DNA of 64,000 bases from CAVWXT01 sp963759115. GTDB taxonomy: Bacteria > Planctomycetota > Planctomycetia > Pirellulales > Thermoguttaceae. The notes under the pieces were generated by a model. The model searched no databases and had not been told where the DNA came from. It saw only the letters and a program-made list of their open reading frames with translations. A program made the position numbers and the translations under genes. The stretch covers positions 40,822 through 104,821 of the forward strand of contig CAVWXT010000007.1 in the NCBI GenBank assembly GCA_963759115.1. The letters run 5' to 3'. Positions 53,601 to 62,875 of the stretch are shown in pieces. The stretch's first letter is position 1. Each line of letters begins with the position of its first letter.

Positions 53601-56105
53601 ACGGCCCTCTTGCTCGAACGCGGTCAAATCCTGGTTGCACAATACGCGGCCGTCCGGATCCAGGACGGTCATCCAGGGCGATTGCCGGTCGCCCGGGGTC
53701 GCGCCGTATTCGGCGGCCAGTGCTTGAACGGCCGGATTGGTCAGGTCAGCCATCACGACCTGATAGGCGTAGATGATCTGCGGATCGAGCAGTTGCAGAA
53801 GTGTTTCCGGACTCGATTGAAATGCTTCTTCCAGCGCCGCACACCGCGGCCAGGCGTTGGCGCCGAAGATCACCAGCACATGGTCGTTGACTCGCTTGGC
53901 AAGTTTGAGTTTGCCGGCGATCTTGGCCTTCGCGTCGGCCGTCGGATCGAACTTCCCCTTGATCGCCGGGGCGGTGACCTTCAGGATCTTGCCCTCGCGC
54001 CACTCGTACGACACGTGCGGCGTGAAAAGGGCATCCGAAACCGATACCGGCGTGCCGTCTGGGATGGGCTTCGAGAGCTTGAAGTCCTCGTCGGTGAACT
54101 TCGGACCGAATTCGATGCTCGCCAAGCGGATTTCCCAGAGGCCCGTGAAAGCGGGAGACATGATGATATTTCCATTCTCATCCTTCGCCGGCGGGAATCC
54201 TTCTCGAACGACCTTGCCGTCCACCATTTTTTCGCTACGAATCACGGGCATCAGGACCGGCCGCGCGGGCAGCTTCTGGATCATGGTCGCCTCCACCGGA
54301 ACCGGTACGCCGCTACGCTCTTCAAAACGCTTCACTTCATATCCGCGCCAGACCGCCGGCGATTGGAGCGTCGAACTTCGCTTGTCGTAGACGACCTTTC
54401 GGGGCCCATATCCGAGAGAGGGATCGAGCCAGAGCGTGATCTCGACGTCGCCCGAGACGCCGCGGAGCACATCGACCGGGTGACCGCCGAAGTCGCCTCG
54501 CTCTGACGAGAGTTTGGCCGCCCGCAAGAACGACGGAATCCACAACTGGCAGATTACGCCCTGGTTCGGGGCGACTCCCACGTCTGTAAACCGCAAGAAC
54601 TCTTCGTCAGACACGTGAAGGCCGCCCATGATAACGGGCGCGTCGGGGCGACCCCCCGCCTGAAAACCCGGATTCGGGGCGGAAATGCTGATCTCGTTCT
54701 TTCCTTTTTCCAGGACGCTCTCTCGCCACGCGTACTGCGGCTGTGCCTCTTTGCCGGTGTCTTTCATCACCGACTTTAGGCGGTTCCGGTCTAGGAGCAG
54801 GGTGTGCTCCTGGATCATGTCGGCCCACTTGGGCTCGTTGTTGCTCTTCAACTCGGCAAACCGCGTGGTCCACGCGGCTTTGAACCGCTGGTAAGGCAGA
54901 AGCGTCTTTTCGTAGGCCTGCACCAGCGCGGCCGGGTCGAGTGAGGCATTCTTGGATTCCACTCGGGGACCGGCGGCCGTTTGCTCCACGGCCGTTGCGG
55001 TGCCCCAAACGATCGCGCCGACAATGGCGATCGACACCAGAACAACGCCCATCACGCTGCCGCCCCCGACGACCGACGGCGCCGGTTCGCAGCCGGCAAT
55101 GCGGCGAATCCGGGCCAGGAGCGAGCCACCTCGCGCCGCCAGCGAGAGCGCGGTCGGCGCGGCCCGCAACTCTTCGATGGCCAGCAGGGCGCGGCCGTAG
55201 TCGGCGCGACTGCCCACGGCGGCCATCGCCACGTCGTCGCAGCAGTTCTCCCGCTCGTTGCGCACCTGACGCGATAGCCACCACACGGCCGGATGGTAGA
55301 AGAAGAGCGTCTCGACCACGGTCTGGAGCAGATTGACCAGGTAATCGTGGCGGCGAATATGGGCCAACTCGTGGGCCAGGATCGACTCCAATTGCCCAGC
55401 CGGCAGACCCGTCAACACGCAGACCGGCAGCAGAATCGCCGGGCGGAAGTAGCCCAACACAACCGGGGCATGGACCAGCGTCGATTGCAGCACGTCAACC
55501 GCTGTGCGAAGCCGCAGCCGCGCGGCCGTCCGCTCCAGCAGGCATTGCACCGCGCCGCCAACCGGCAACACGCCAACCCTGCGCAGCCGGCGCACCGTGT
55601 GCCAACTCACGATCGGCCGCATCGCCGCCACCAACACCCCGGCCAGCCAAACCAGCACGATCTCGGCCAACCACGGCTGAACGCGGGCCTTCACGGCCGA
55701 CCACCAACCGGTCAGACCAGCCGGCGCCGGCTCGAAACGAAGAGTTGCCGCGTGCAACTCCACCGCCGCTTCTGCAGCCGGCGCCGCGTCGAGCGGCCTC
55801 ATCGCCATCGTGTCGCCCGAATGTTGCGAACGCGATTCGTTCTCAGGGCTCCCGGCCGGACTGAGCCTAACCGCTGCCGCCGGCGCATCGGCCAACCAGG
55901 GCAAGAACCAGGTCGCCGCCGGCGCGACGACCATCATCGACATGGCGGCCAGCAACGCCCCATAGCGAGTTGCCGCCGACCTGCGCTGCAGCACCCGCCG
56001 CAGCACGATCGCCACCAGCGCCAACAGTGCAAACTGCCACAGCGAATGGACCAGCACCCAACCGAAGCGGTCCACCCAGGTCGTTTGTGTCAAGTATTCG
56101 AGCAT
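50665..56105 (-). CDS. BlaR1-like M56 membrane metallopeptidase with LolA-like, thioredoxin and carboxypeptidase-regulatory domains; one apparent frame break
   Basis: About 1810 residues when restored. Residues 1-330 are the M56 peptidase of BlaR1/MecR1: membrane spans near 15-35 and 45-70, the zinc site HELAH at 245-249 and downstream ENCCDDVAM; a further span lies near 345-365 (VMGVVLVSIAIVGAIVWG). In place of a penicillin-binding sensor the periplasmic part shows a beta-rich LolA-like region (about 390-650), a thioredoxin-like region with WPRC (about 740), a second with canonical CGPC (about 881), a low-complexity linker, and several carboxypeptidase-regulatory-like repeats. Near 52560 the frame shifts by one base. 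It starts two bases after the BlaI stop and presumably cleaves it on sensing a signal, perhaps redox. Confidence 0.82.
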
Positions 56106-56107
56106 GG

Positions 56108-56491
56108 CTACTTGCCCTCCATTTGGTCGAGCATCCGGCGAACTTCGTCCAATTCTTCCTTGGTGGCCTTTCCCGAAGACAATGCCTGCAGCACCAGGCT
56201 CATCGCCGAGCCCTGGTAGACCTTCTCGATCAGGTCGTCGAGCATCCGCTTGCCGGTCTTCGCCCGCGTGAGGGACGGCCGATAGACGTGCGGCTGGGCG
56301 TTCTCGTCCCGCCTGACGAGTCCCTTTTGCAGCATGACTGCCAGCATCTTGACGGTCGTGGAGTAGTTGGTTCCCTTGGCGGCTTCCAACCGTTTGTGGA
56401 TCTCGCGGACCGGACTGGGGCCGAGTTCCCACAGGATCCGGAGTATCTGCATTTCCACTTCGGTGGGCTGGGTCGAGACGGGTCGGGGCAT
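56108..56491 (-). CDS. BlaI/MecI-family repressor
   Basis: A 127-residue winged-helix repressor. VSTQPTEVEMQILRILWELG and VREIHKRLEAAKGTNYSTTV form the DNA-binding domain, with MLAVMLQKGLVRRDE and HVYRPSLTRAKTGKRML leading to the dimerisation helix. The ATG at 56491 follows AGGAGG by eight bases. In known systems the M56 protein cleaves the repressor, releasing the operon. It is cotranscribed with the M56 gene and three dyads upstream (56562-56637) are its probable operators. BlaI proteins in planctomycetes are numerous and rarely linked to beta-lactamases; none is seen here. Confidence 0.92.
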   Translation of the reverse strand: MPRPVSTQPTEVEMQILRILWELGPSPVREIHKRLEAAKGTNYSTTVKMLAVMLQKGLVRRDENAQPHVYRPSLTRAKTGKRMLDDLIEKVYQGSAMSLVLQALSSGKATKEELDEVRRMLDQMEGK

Positions 56492-56561
56492 AAGGCAAAT
56501 CCTCCTGGCTACGGCCGACGCGCGCGGCCCTGTACCGTGCAGGGCGAACGGAGACGGCTCA

Positions 56562-56637
56562 GCGAATTCATTCGCCACGCCCCTAAGTGTAGCGAAAGAA
56601 TTCGCCGCGTCAAGACCCATTTGGCGAATTATTTCGC
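56562..56637 (-). promoter_or_regulatory. three evenly spaced BlaI-type operators
   Basis: Three 14-bp dyads of the form GCGAA-N4-TTCGC: GCGAATTCATTCGC at 56562-56575, GCGAAAGAATTCGC at 56592-56605 and GCGAATTATTTCGC at 56624-56637. Their starts are 30 and 32 bases apart, about three helical turns, so three repressor dimers would bind the same face of the DNA. The first lies 71 bases upstream of the blaI-like start. Confidence 0.8.
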
Positions 56638-56964
56638 TAGAAGGCGACCAGGCAGGTCAGGCAAGTCGGCGGGTGAACACTTGCCGCAGGTGCAGAATGT
56701 CGGACCTGTTCATGGGCGACTGGTCGTGCGCGGCTGATTAGGCTTCGTGGAAGCGCCGCGCCAGCGGCGCGCCGCCGATACGTAGGTATGCGCGGCCGCT
56801 CGGCTTGTATAGACAGTCCTTCGGAACGCGGGATTCGGTTGGCATTGCAGGACCCTTCACTAAGACGGCGCGCGTAAATTGCGCGCTTCGTCTCAACTTA
56901 CGGGCTGCCCTGCCGACCGTCGGCAGGTATCCTAACTCCAGGATTCAGCTTAACTTACGTTTAG

Positions 56965-57038
56965 TGGGCGATACGGGACTCGAACCTGTGACCCCCAGCT
57001 TGTCGAGCTGGTGCTCTAACCAACTGAGCTAATCGCCC
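56965..57038 (-). tRNA. tRNA-Val (anticodon GAC) with unusual C33
   Basis: A 74-nt cloverleaf: acceptor stem GGGCGAT/ATCGCCC, D arm GCTC...GAGC, anticodon stem CCAGC/GCTGG with loop TCGACAA, and T loop TTCGAGT. The loop centre GAC decodes valine codons GUC and GUU. Position 33, almost always U, reads C, and the T stem ACAGG/CCCGT has one A-C mismatch. CCA is not encoded (the 3' sequence after A73 is CTA). These oddities could mark a decayed copy, a special tRNA or a sequencing error. Confidence 0.85.
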
Positions 57039-57177
57039 AAGGCATTATCTGGCAAACACGTACGACACCCCCAAAGTCGCCATAATCGCTGTCCGACTTG
57101 GAATCAGTATGACAGGCTCATAGCCGGCCGTCAACCGGCTAACGGCAACTTGCGGGTCGGGGAGTTGGTCCAGCGGC

Positions 57178-58688
57178 TCAGTCTTGCACTTCGGTAGCGA
57201 TGGGCCGAGTGGCGTCGATGCGCAGCCAGCAGAGAGCGGCAATCACAGACACGGCGGCCATGATCAGGAAATTGATCTGGTAGCCGTGTTCCAGGCCCAC
57301 ATTCTTCTCCGCGTGCGAGAGCGATTCTACGGCGGCGCCCAGCCTTTGGGCGTGGGCTGCCAACGACCGCTCCAAGATGAAGCCGAAGATCCAGTTTGCC
57401 GCCGCGCCGCCGAAATTGCCGATCATGTTCATGAAGCCGGCAACAATGGCTGCGTATCCTTTGCCGATGTCCTGACAGGTGGCCCAGGAAGAGGCCATGG
57501 TGATGTCGGTAAAGAAGCCGGCCAGGGCAATCATCACCAGAAACGTGCCCGTGCCGGGCCTCATGCCGCAGGACAAGAAACAGAGGGCGGTCAGACCGTA
57601 GCCGAGCACGCCGAACAACCTCCGGCCCCAACGGCGACTGCCGCTGCGACGAATGAACCAGTCGGTGAGAAGCCCGCCGACGATACAGCCCAGCGCGCCC
57701 ATGCACAGCGGCCCGCCCTTGCCAACCGCACCCAAGATGCTGGCCGCGGGCACATCGCGGGTCTGCTCGAGATAATCGGGCAGATAAGTCATATAGAACC
57801 ACCAGCAGTAGCTCAAGCAGGAGTAACTGAGCCAAAGCAGCCAGAGATTGGGACTGGTGAGGATCCGTCGCCAGGGAACACCGACGTGCGACGGCAATGA
57901 GTCGGCGCCGCCCGCGCGGATCATGGCCAGCTCGGCGGCGTTGACCTCGGGCTTTTCTTCCGGCCGGTTGCGGAACGAGAGGGCGAAGACCACACACCAG
58001 ACCACGCCGACAAGGCCAAAAGCCCAGAACACGGCCCTCCACGACAAGAGTGGCGGCAGCAGGGGGGGCAGGATGTCGCCCGCGGTCGGGCCGGCCGCCG
58101 GGCGGCTGATCCCTGAGACCAGGACGGTGAACACCAGCGGCGTCAGGCCGCCCATCAATCGCGCCACATCCACACCGTCCCCTGGGCAAGACCGCGCTGA
58201 TGATAGGGAAACCAGTTGTGCAGGGCACGGGTAATGTTGGGAAATGCCCCCGCCTCGCCCATGCCGAAAAGGAATCGAACGAGCACTAGCAGTCCCAGGC
58301 CGCCGAGCACATAGCCGCCCAGCGAAAGACCGATGACTCCGGTCAGCGCCGTAAAGAGCGACCACCAAAGAACGATGCGGATCAGGACCTTTCGCGGGCC
58401 GAAGACGTCGCCCAACCAACCGGAGGGCACCTCGAACAGCGCGTAGGCCAAAGTGAAGGCCGCGAAGGCCCAGCGCAAATTGGCGATGCTTGCCAGGTGC
58501 AGATCGCGAACCATTAGCGACCCGGACGCACCGAAGCACGCCCGGTCCAGATACGTAATCATCGCCAACGTGCAGCAGAGCGCCAACACCTTGTAGCGAA
58601 CGCGCGAGGGCGTCTGCGAGGCGAGAGGCCTCTCGGCCGGGAGACGGACATCCGGTAAGACAGAACCGTCGCTTTTCACGGAAAGCAT
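57178..58688 (-). CDS. MFS transporter (anion:cation symporter-like) with an apparent frame break
   Basis: About 500 residues when restored, with twelve hydrophobic segments. The N-terminal half has YLDRACFGASGSLM, the MFS loop signature GWLGDVFGPRKVLI and FGMGEAGAFPNITRAL, typical of the ACS family that imports sugar acids such as glucarate or galactonate. Near 58165 the frame shifts by one base from QGTVWM into ARLMGGLTPLVF, and the second half continues to ATEVQD. The start could be MLSVKSDG (58688); no ribosome site is clear. Uptake of uronic acid derivatives would fit the glycan lyase locus, but the genes are far apart. Confidence 0.8.
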
Positions 58689-58900
58689 AATAACAGGTGT
58701 TCCGGCTGCACACCAGCAGCCAGTACACCTTGCCAAATGACGCGAGGGTCCGCAAAATAGGGCACGTCACACGAGTTGGGCGTGCCGATTCCTCCATACG
58801 TGCAGGGGCGGCCGAGTGCAGTCTTGCGACAGCGGGCATTCATCCCGGCATGTTCGCGTGGTATAATTGCGCAGTCAATTCGTTATCGGGAGAATGGTCC

Positions 58901-59125
58901 ATGAAGACGGAAACTACAGCCACCGTGCTGGACGGCGCCCTCGAACTCGACGCACCCCTTGAGTTGCCCAATCGGAGCCGTGTGCGCGTTGCGGTAGAAC
59001 CGCTGGAGAACTGGCGAGCCAGATTCAAAGCCGGCCTGAACGAGTGGAAGGCTTACTGCGAACAGCATCCGGTCCATTCCGGTCGACAGCACTTCACGCG
59101 GGACGAACTGCATGAACGCCGTTGA
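58901..59125 (+). CDS. vapB: VapB-like antitoxin
   Basis: A 74-residue protein starting MKTETTATVLDGALELDAPL, a beta-strand pattern of AbrB/DUF104-type antitoxins, followed by LPNRSRVRVAVEP and a charged C-terminal tail that would wrap the toxin. GGGAGA lies before the ATG. Its end overlaps the toxin start by 14 bases, typical of toxin-antitoxin pairs, in which the antitoxin also represses the operon. Confidence 0.82.
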   Translation: MKTETTATVLDGALELDAPLELPNRSRVRVAVEPLENWRARFKAGLNEWKAYCEQHPVHSGRQHFTRDELHERR

Positions 59126-59543
59126 CACCAATGTACTTGTCTACTTCGTCGACAGGGATGAACCGGCAAAACGCGCCGAAGCCATCGAGGTTCTTGACCG
59201 TCTCGTGAACGAGGCAGTCGAAACCGTACTTCTTTGGCAAGTAGCCGCGGAATTCTTGAGTTGCCTGCGGCGATGGGAAAATCAGGGCCGGATTAGTCGG
59301 CAAGAAGTTGTGGAAAACCTGGCGCGCGTCCGATCCATGGTCCGTTGCGTGCTTCCAACCGAGCGCATATTCGACAAATCGCTCGACCTGAGTTCCCGCT
59401 ACAGCCTTTCGCATTGGGATAGCATGTTGCTCGCAGCATGCATCGACGCCAACGTAAGCACGCTTTACAGCGAGGATCTCGGGGATGGCGCGACCTACGA
59501 CTCGGTGACGGTAATCAACCCGTTCGCGTCGCGCGGAACCTAG
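59112..59543 (+). CDS. vapC: PIN-domain ribonuclease toxin (VapC-like)
   Basis: A 143-residue PIN-domain protein. The four acidic positions can be seen: D5 in AVDTNVLVYFVD, E in VAAEFLSCLRR (about 46), D in SHWDSMLLAACI (about 102) and a late acid in YSEDLGDG (about 121). VapC toxins cut tRNA or rRNA and stop growth until the antitoxin is remade. Length and motif order are complete, so activity is likely. It marks the start of the accessory island on the right of the window. Confidence 0.88.
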   Translation: MNAVDTNVLVYFVDRDEPAKRAEAIEVLDRLVNEAVETVLLWQVAAEFLSCLRRWENQGRISRQEVVENLARVRSMVRCVLPTERIFDKSLDLSSRYSLSHWDSMLLAACIDANVSTLYSEDLGDGATYDSVTVINPFASRGT

Positions 59544-59641
59544 ACTCTGGAGTCCGCCGAGAGCGCGAGAGTGAAAAAGGGGTCAAGAGCCGGCGCTAAA
59601 TGCCGGGTAAGGTGACTTGGTCGTCGATTGGAAAAGCCGAA

Positions 59642-59851
59642 ATGGATGTTGATTTTTGGGAAGAAGTCGAGCGATCGCGGCGGATGACGCCGGAACAGCG
59701 ATTTCGAGGCACGCTGGACATGATCGATCTTGTACACGAACTTCGGATGGCGGGTATTCGGCACGATCTTCCCAGCGCGGACGATTCTGAGGTGCTTGCG
59801 GTTCTTCGCAAACGGATGCAAAGTGCCGAGAATTTGGGCGCGGTTCGATGA
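59642..59851 (+). CDS. small partner protein of the nucleotidyltransferase module, copy 1
   Basis: About 69 residues: MDVDFWEEVERSRRMTPEQR, then GTLDMIDLVHELRMAGIRHD and VLAVLRKRMQSAENLG. It resembles the protein at 63469-63699 in the pattern MTPE...hydrophobic helix...GIR(H/N)xxP(S/D)xxDxxxVxxIL. The stop overlaps the start of a truncated nucleotidyltransferase by four bases, the same arrangement as in the intact module. Function unknown. The ATG at 59642 is preferred to 59600 because it fits the family start. Confidence 0.6.
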   Translation: MDVDFWEEVERSRRMTPEQRFRGTLDMIDLVHELRMAGIRHDLPSADDSEVLAVLRKRMQSAENLGAVR

Positions 59852-60021
59852 AATGCGGTCGGCTGCTACTGCAAAACCGACCCAAGGACCGCATCGACAT
59901 TGAAAGTGTGATTGCCGTCCAAGGCGATGCGATCGACTGGCCCTATGTGGAAGCTTGGTGCGACCAGCACGGATCGCGGAAGCTGCTGGAGCAGATCCGG
60001 GAGGAGTTGAGGCAGCGCTGA
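59848..60021 (+). pseudogene. truncated nucleotidyltransferase-like gene, C-terminal remnant
   Basis: A 57-codon frame ending SRKLLEQIREELRQR. Its RPKDRIDIESVIAVQGDAID and WPYVEAWCDQHGS match RPKDAEDARGVIAVQDERLD and WNYIRRWCDAHGT of the intact protein at 62876-63472. The N-terminal three quarters with the nucleotide-binding GS...DAD motif are gone. It keeps the ATGA overlap with the small gene before it, so the deletion was internal to the gene. Confidence 0.8.
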
Positions 60022-60049
60022 GCCGTTAACAGCAGTTGAAACGGAGCAG

Positions 60050-60115
60050 TTGAAACGGGGGCGCAGCTAGTATTTGCAAGATGGTGAAGAATAAACTAGC
60101 TGCGTCCCCGTTTCG
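60050..60115. repeat. 66-bp palindromic repeat (ACGGGGNCGCAGCTAGT family)
   Basis: Arms of about 22 bp starting TTGAAACGGGGGCGCAGC and the complementary GCTGCGTCCCCGTTTCGA, 20 of 22 matching, around a 22-base loop. It follows the truncated gene directly and may mark a rearrangement endpoint. Confidence 0.8.
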
Positions 60116-60345
60116 ACTTCGCCGACTACGATCTGGACAACAACAGGTTCGCCGACTCAAGCGATGCCAGACGAGAAGCCTTGAGGGCCCGCCAAATCTT
60201 GGAAACCTTCGATCAATGCCGCACCCAGGCAGCGACCGATTTCCGCGCGAAAATACGATCGCACGCCAGATTGCTTGGGTTGACGGTCTCCGATTGAGAA
60301 GTTGTCCCGGGCCCCTCCTCCGCTCCAAAAGCAAAAAAGTAAGCA

Positions 60346-60378
60346 GGGTCAAACCGACTTAGAAAATCAATCTGACCC
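60346..60378. repeat. weak GGGTCA...TGACCC palindrome
   Basis: GGGTCA (60346-60351) and TGACCC (60373-60378) with A-rich flanks AAAAAAGTAAGCA and CTTTCC. It is a diverged member of the GGGGTCAGAAC family seen intact at 61875-61915. Confidence 0.5.
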
Positions 60379-60388
60379 CTTTCCGCTT

Positions 60389-61077
60389 TCAATAGTTCCC
60401 CAGCTCCCCGCTCTTTGTTCCCGCCTGGATCAGGAGACCGCTTCCCCGCCGATGCTTTTTGAGCGCTTTGGGGCTTGGGCGGCGATCCGGGGCGTCGGGG
60501 ATCGTGATCGCGGCTCCGCGGTACTGCTCGTAGCAACTGCCCGCGAGGGATGGGGAGACGAGTACGCGCATCGCGTCGGCGTCTACCGCGAGCAGCTTGA
60601 GATCGAACAGGGTGTGTAGGTCGGCGCGGAGAAGCAGGCCATTGCCGCGATGATTCCATTTCGGCCTCCTGTACGGAAGAATGTGCGCCGCTTCCAAGAC
60701 AGATTCTACGCAGCATCCCGAAATGGCACAGCGGCCTTTGTAGGCCGCCAACAGTCCCTTCCGGAAGGCGGGCTGCCCCATACGTTTCGCGATGGTCGAC
60801 AGGACGCGCCCCGAGCGTCGGATGCGCTCGGTGGCTCGAAATCGCCGTCCTCGTCTAGCTGGTCGCCGAGAGCTGGCAGACGTTTCCTCATACGTGCGTC
60901 CGCCTCTTGCATATTAGCCCTTGCATCCAATTCGCGCGATTCTCTGAGGACCTGAATCTCCCGCGGTGAGAGCGAGAATTCTTGGAAGAACGGGGTCAGG
61001 TCGGGGGACGCAGCATGTGTGCGGATACGTTGCTCGTCTGGGTAGATTGCAATGGTGTAAACCCCGTCCTGCTTTAA
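60389..61077 (-). CDS. HNH endonuclease-domain protein with an apparent frame break
   Basis: The C-terminal 130 residues form a clear HNH nuclease domain: GRCAISGCCVESVLEAAHIL, then NHRGNGLLLRADLHTLFDL, giving the two histidines and the asparagine of the fold, followed by a short tail. Just upstream, near 60842, the coding character shifts by one base to a helical segment (SPREIQVLRESRELDARANM, RMRKRLPALGDQLDEDGD). The start is unclear: MQEADARM at 60912 is possible, but protein-like sequence (YTIAIYPDEQRIRTHAASPD) reaches about 61077. Such proteins occur in defence islands as restriction enzymes; no methyltransferase is adjacent. Possibly linked to the gene at 61292-61826. Confidence 0.65.
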
Positions 61078-61291
61078 GGGGGTCTTCGGCAAAATCTGTG
61101 GGTGAAAAATGGGCCTACGGGGGATTCGTCCTGGCAAGGTGGATTTTCTGAGGGATGGCAGGGCAAATAAATGACGGTGGAAACAGCCGCAAAACCGGGG
61201 GTTTTCTTGTTGTGTAACGGCCCTCGTCGGGTCTCCCACATCTGCAACGCACGGACCTTTGCCACGGAAAAACGGGGATGGAATCTATGAA

Positions 61292-61826
61292 TCAGATCGT
61301 TGAGGCTCCCGAAATCACGAAAACCCCTGAAAATCCAGATTCAAACTGAGTTTCACGGCCCAAATCAACCCACAGATTCTGCCGAGGAGGCCTTTAAGGA
61401 AAGCCCCGCCAAACTGTCGTACAGTATTGGTTCCGGGATGGCCCAAACGCCCAGTTTTGTTGTGTCTTCCGGGTCGGAGTAGGCGAGCACGTACGCCGCG
61501 GGACTGCTCTTCGCGGCCTCATGCAAAGCATTCGCAACGCGGGGTGTCAAGTTCGTCCAACTGTAATGCCGGTCGGCAGTATTCTTAGAATTGAAAATCC
61601 CTTCCTTCCATTCGAACGTGGTCTCTGTCTCACCAGCGTTTCGCTTTCGCGTCGCCTGGCGGCCGGATCTCTCGAACAGCCGTTGGCAGATGATGGCCTC
61701 CATCGCCTTTGCGGCGTTCCGTTTCTTTGTCCGACGGGGTAATGAAATATCCTCGACCTGCGGGTGAACCGGTGACAGTAGCTCCTTCAGTTCGCGCGCG
61801 TACGTTTCATGTTCGTCGGCTACCAT
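61292..61826 (-). CDS. hypothetical protein of the right-hand island, possibly frame-broken at its end
   Basis: About 175 residues, no family recognised. MVADEHETYARELKELLSPV and KAMEAIICQRLFERSGRQAT suggest a helical N-terminus; TTFEWKEGIFNSKNTADRHY and AAYVLAYSDPEDTTKLGVWA a mixed fold. The open frame stops at 61365, but a one-base shift near 61370 gives LWVDLGRETQFESGFSGVFV ending at 61292, which looks more protein-like. The ATG at 61826 follows GGGAGACGACC. A REP-like palindrome lies just upstream. It might be a sensor or partner of the HNH protein downstream. Confidence 0.5.
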
Positions 61827-61874
61827 GGCGTCGTCTCCCAGATCACAGTTTTGGAGGAAAAGAGAGGAGGGGAA

Positions 61875-61915
61875 AAAGGGGTCAGAACGATTTAACAAAT
61901 CGTTCTGACCCCTTT
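61875..61915. repeat. perfect REP-like palindrome (GGGGTCAGAACGA)
   Basis: AAAGGGGTCAGAACGATTT (61875-61893) and its exact complement (61897-61915) are separated by AAC. It lies between two same-strand genes. Half-copies occur at about 59575 (AAAAAGGGGTCAAGAG) and 63943-63964 (AAAGGGGTCAGAACCATTTT). Confidence 0.9.
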
Positions 61916-61930
61916 CTGCTCCATGGGCTC

Positions 61931-62819
61931 TTATGTCTCAACGGTAGGGAGTGTCCGGGGGAATATCTTAATACGCTTAAAATCATACCTATTTTTCCGC
62001 AAGAACATTTCAACAGCAGATCGGTTCTCGTGGTTATGCGGGCCTAAATGGATCTCCACAATGTCCTCTACGTCAAACGCAAAGTCAAAATACGGAACCT
62101 TTCGATGCCCGCTCTCGCGAAAACGGAGGTCGGATTTTCCGGCGTCGGGAATTTGGGAACGAAGTGCGGGCAGGTCGATGTGACGAGGGCTGCGCACGAT
62201 ACGAAGTTCGTCTTCCGCGCGGAAATGGGGCCGCTTGCAATACGAGGCTAGGACCCAAAGATCAGTGTGCGCAGACGCAATTTCAAGTTCTTCTTCGACC
62301 GGGTTCATTTTAGGGAGCCGTTTCAAGTATTGAGCGAGGTGACCCTCAATCACCTTACCGAGCAACTCGCTTTGCTTACACGGATCGTACTCTACTCGGT
62401 GCCACATCATGTGCTTCTTCGCCATGCACGAAAAGCAGCGATTGTCGATCTCATAACCAGAAAAACCAATCGCGAAGCCCGTTCCGCCGCGCATACTTGC
62501 TCCATTGATCGTGCAAGCGGGGGCTTAACGAAAAGCAACAAACATAGGGATGAAACGGCGACGATTCGAGCAGAGATAAATTGAGCAGGGACTCTTTCAG
62601 CTTTTCACAGAAGCGGCTTTTTCCCCGCTCCTTTGGCTCCTGCGCTGCTAGAGCCTCAAGTTGCTCGACTGCTTTGTCAAGTATTAGCCTAAGTTCCTGG
62701 GAGTCTTTCATGGAACAGGCGTCGCTCATCCAAAGCGTCTTGCTTGCCAGAATTCCGTGAAATCCGTTCGCCTCACAGTAGTGGTAGAGTTTATCGGGTG
62801 CTTCGGGCGCATCGGTCAT
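61931..62819 (-). CDS. DUF2971 protein with an apparent frame break
   Basis: About 295 residues when restored. The first frame (ATG at 62819) gives KLYHYCEANGFHGILASKTL, DACSMKDSQELRLILDKA and CCFSLSPRLHDQWSKYA, the N-terminal part of DUF2971. Near 62490 the frame shifts by one base into RGGTGFAIGFSGYEIDN, and the rest continues with KRPHFRAEDELRIVR and ends LPTVET. DUF2971 proteins occur scattered in bacterial islands and phages; their function is unknown to me. GGAGCGTGAG precedes the ATG. Confidence 0.75.
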
Positions 62820-62875
62820 GATCTCACGCTCCACAAAGTGCGCTCACGGTAGAAAACGTGGCACTTCTTTGTCCT

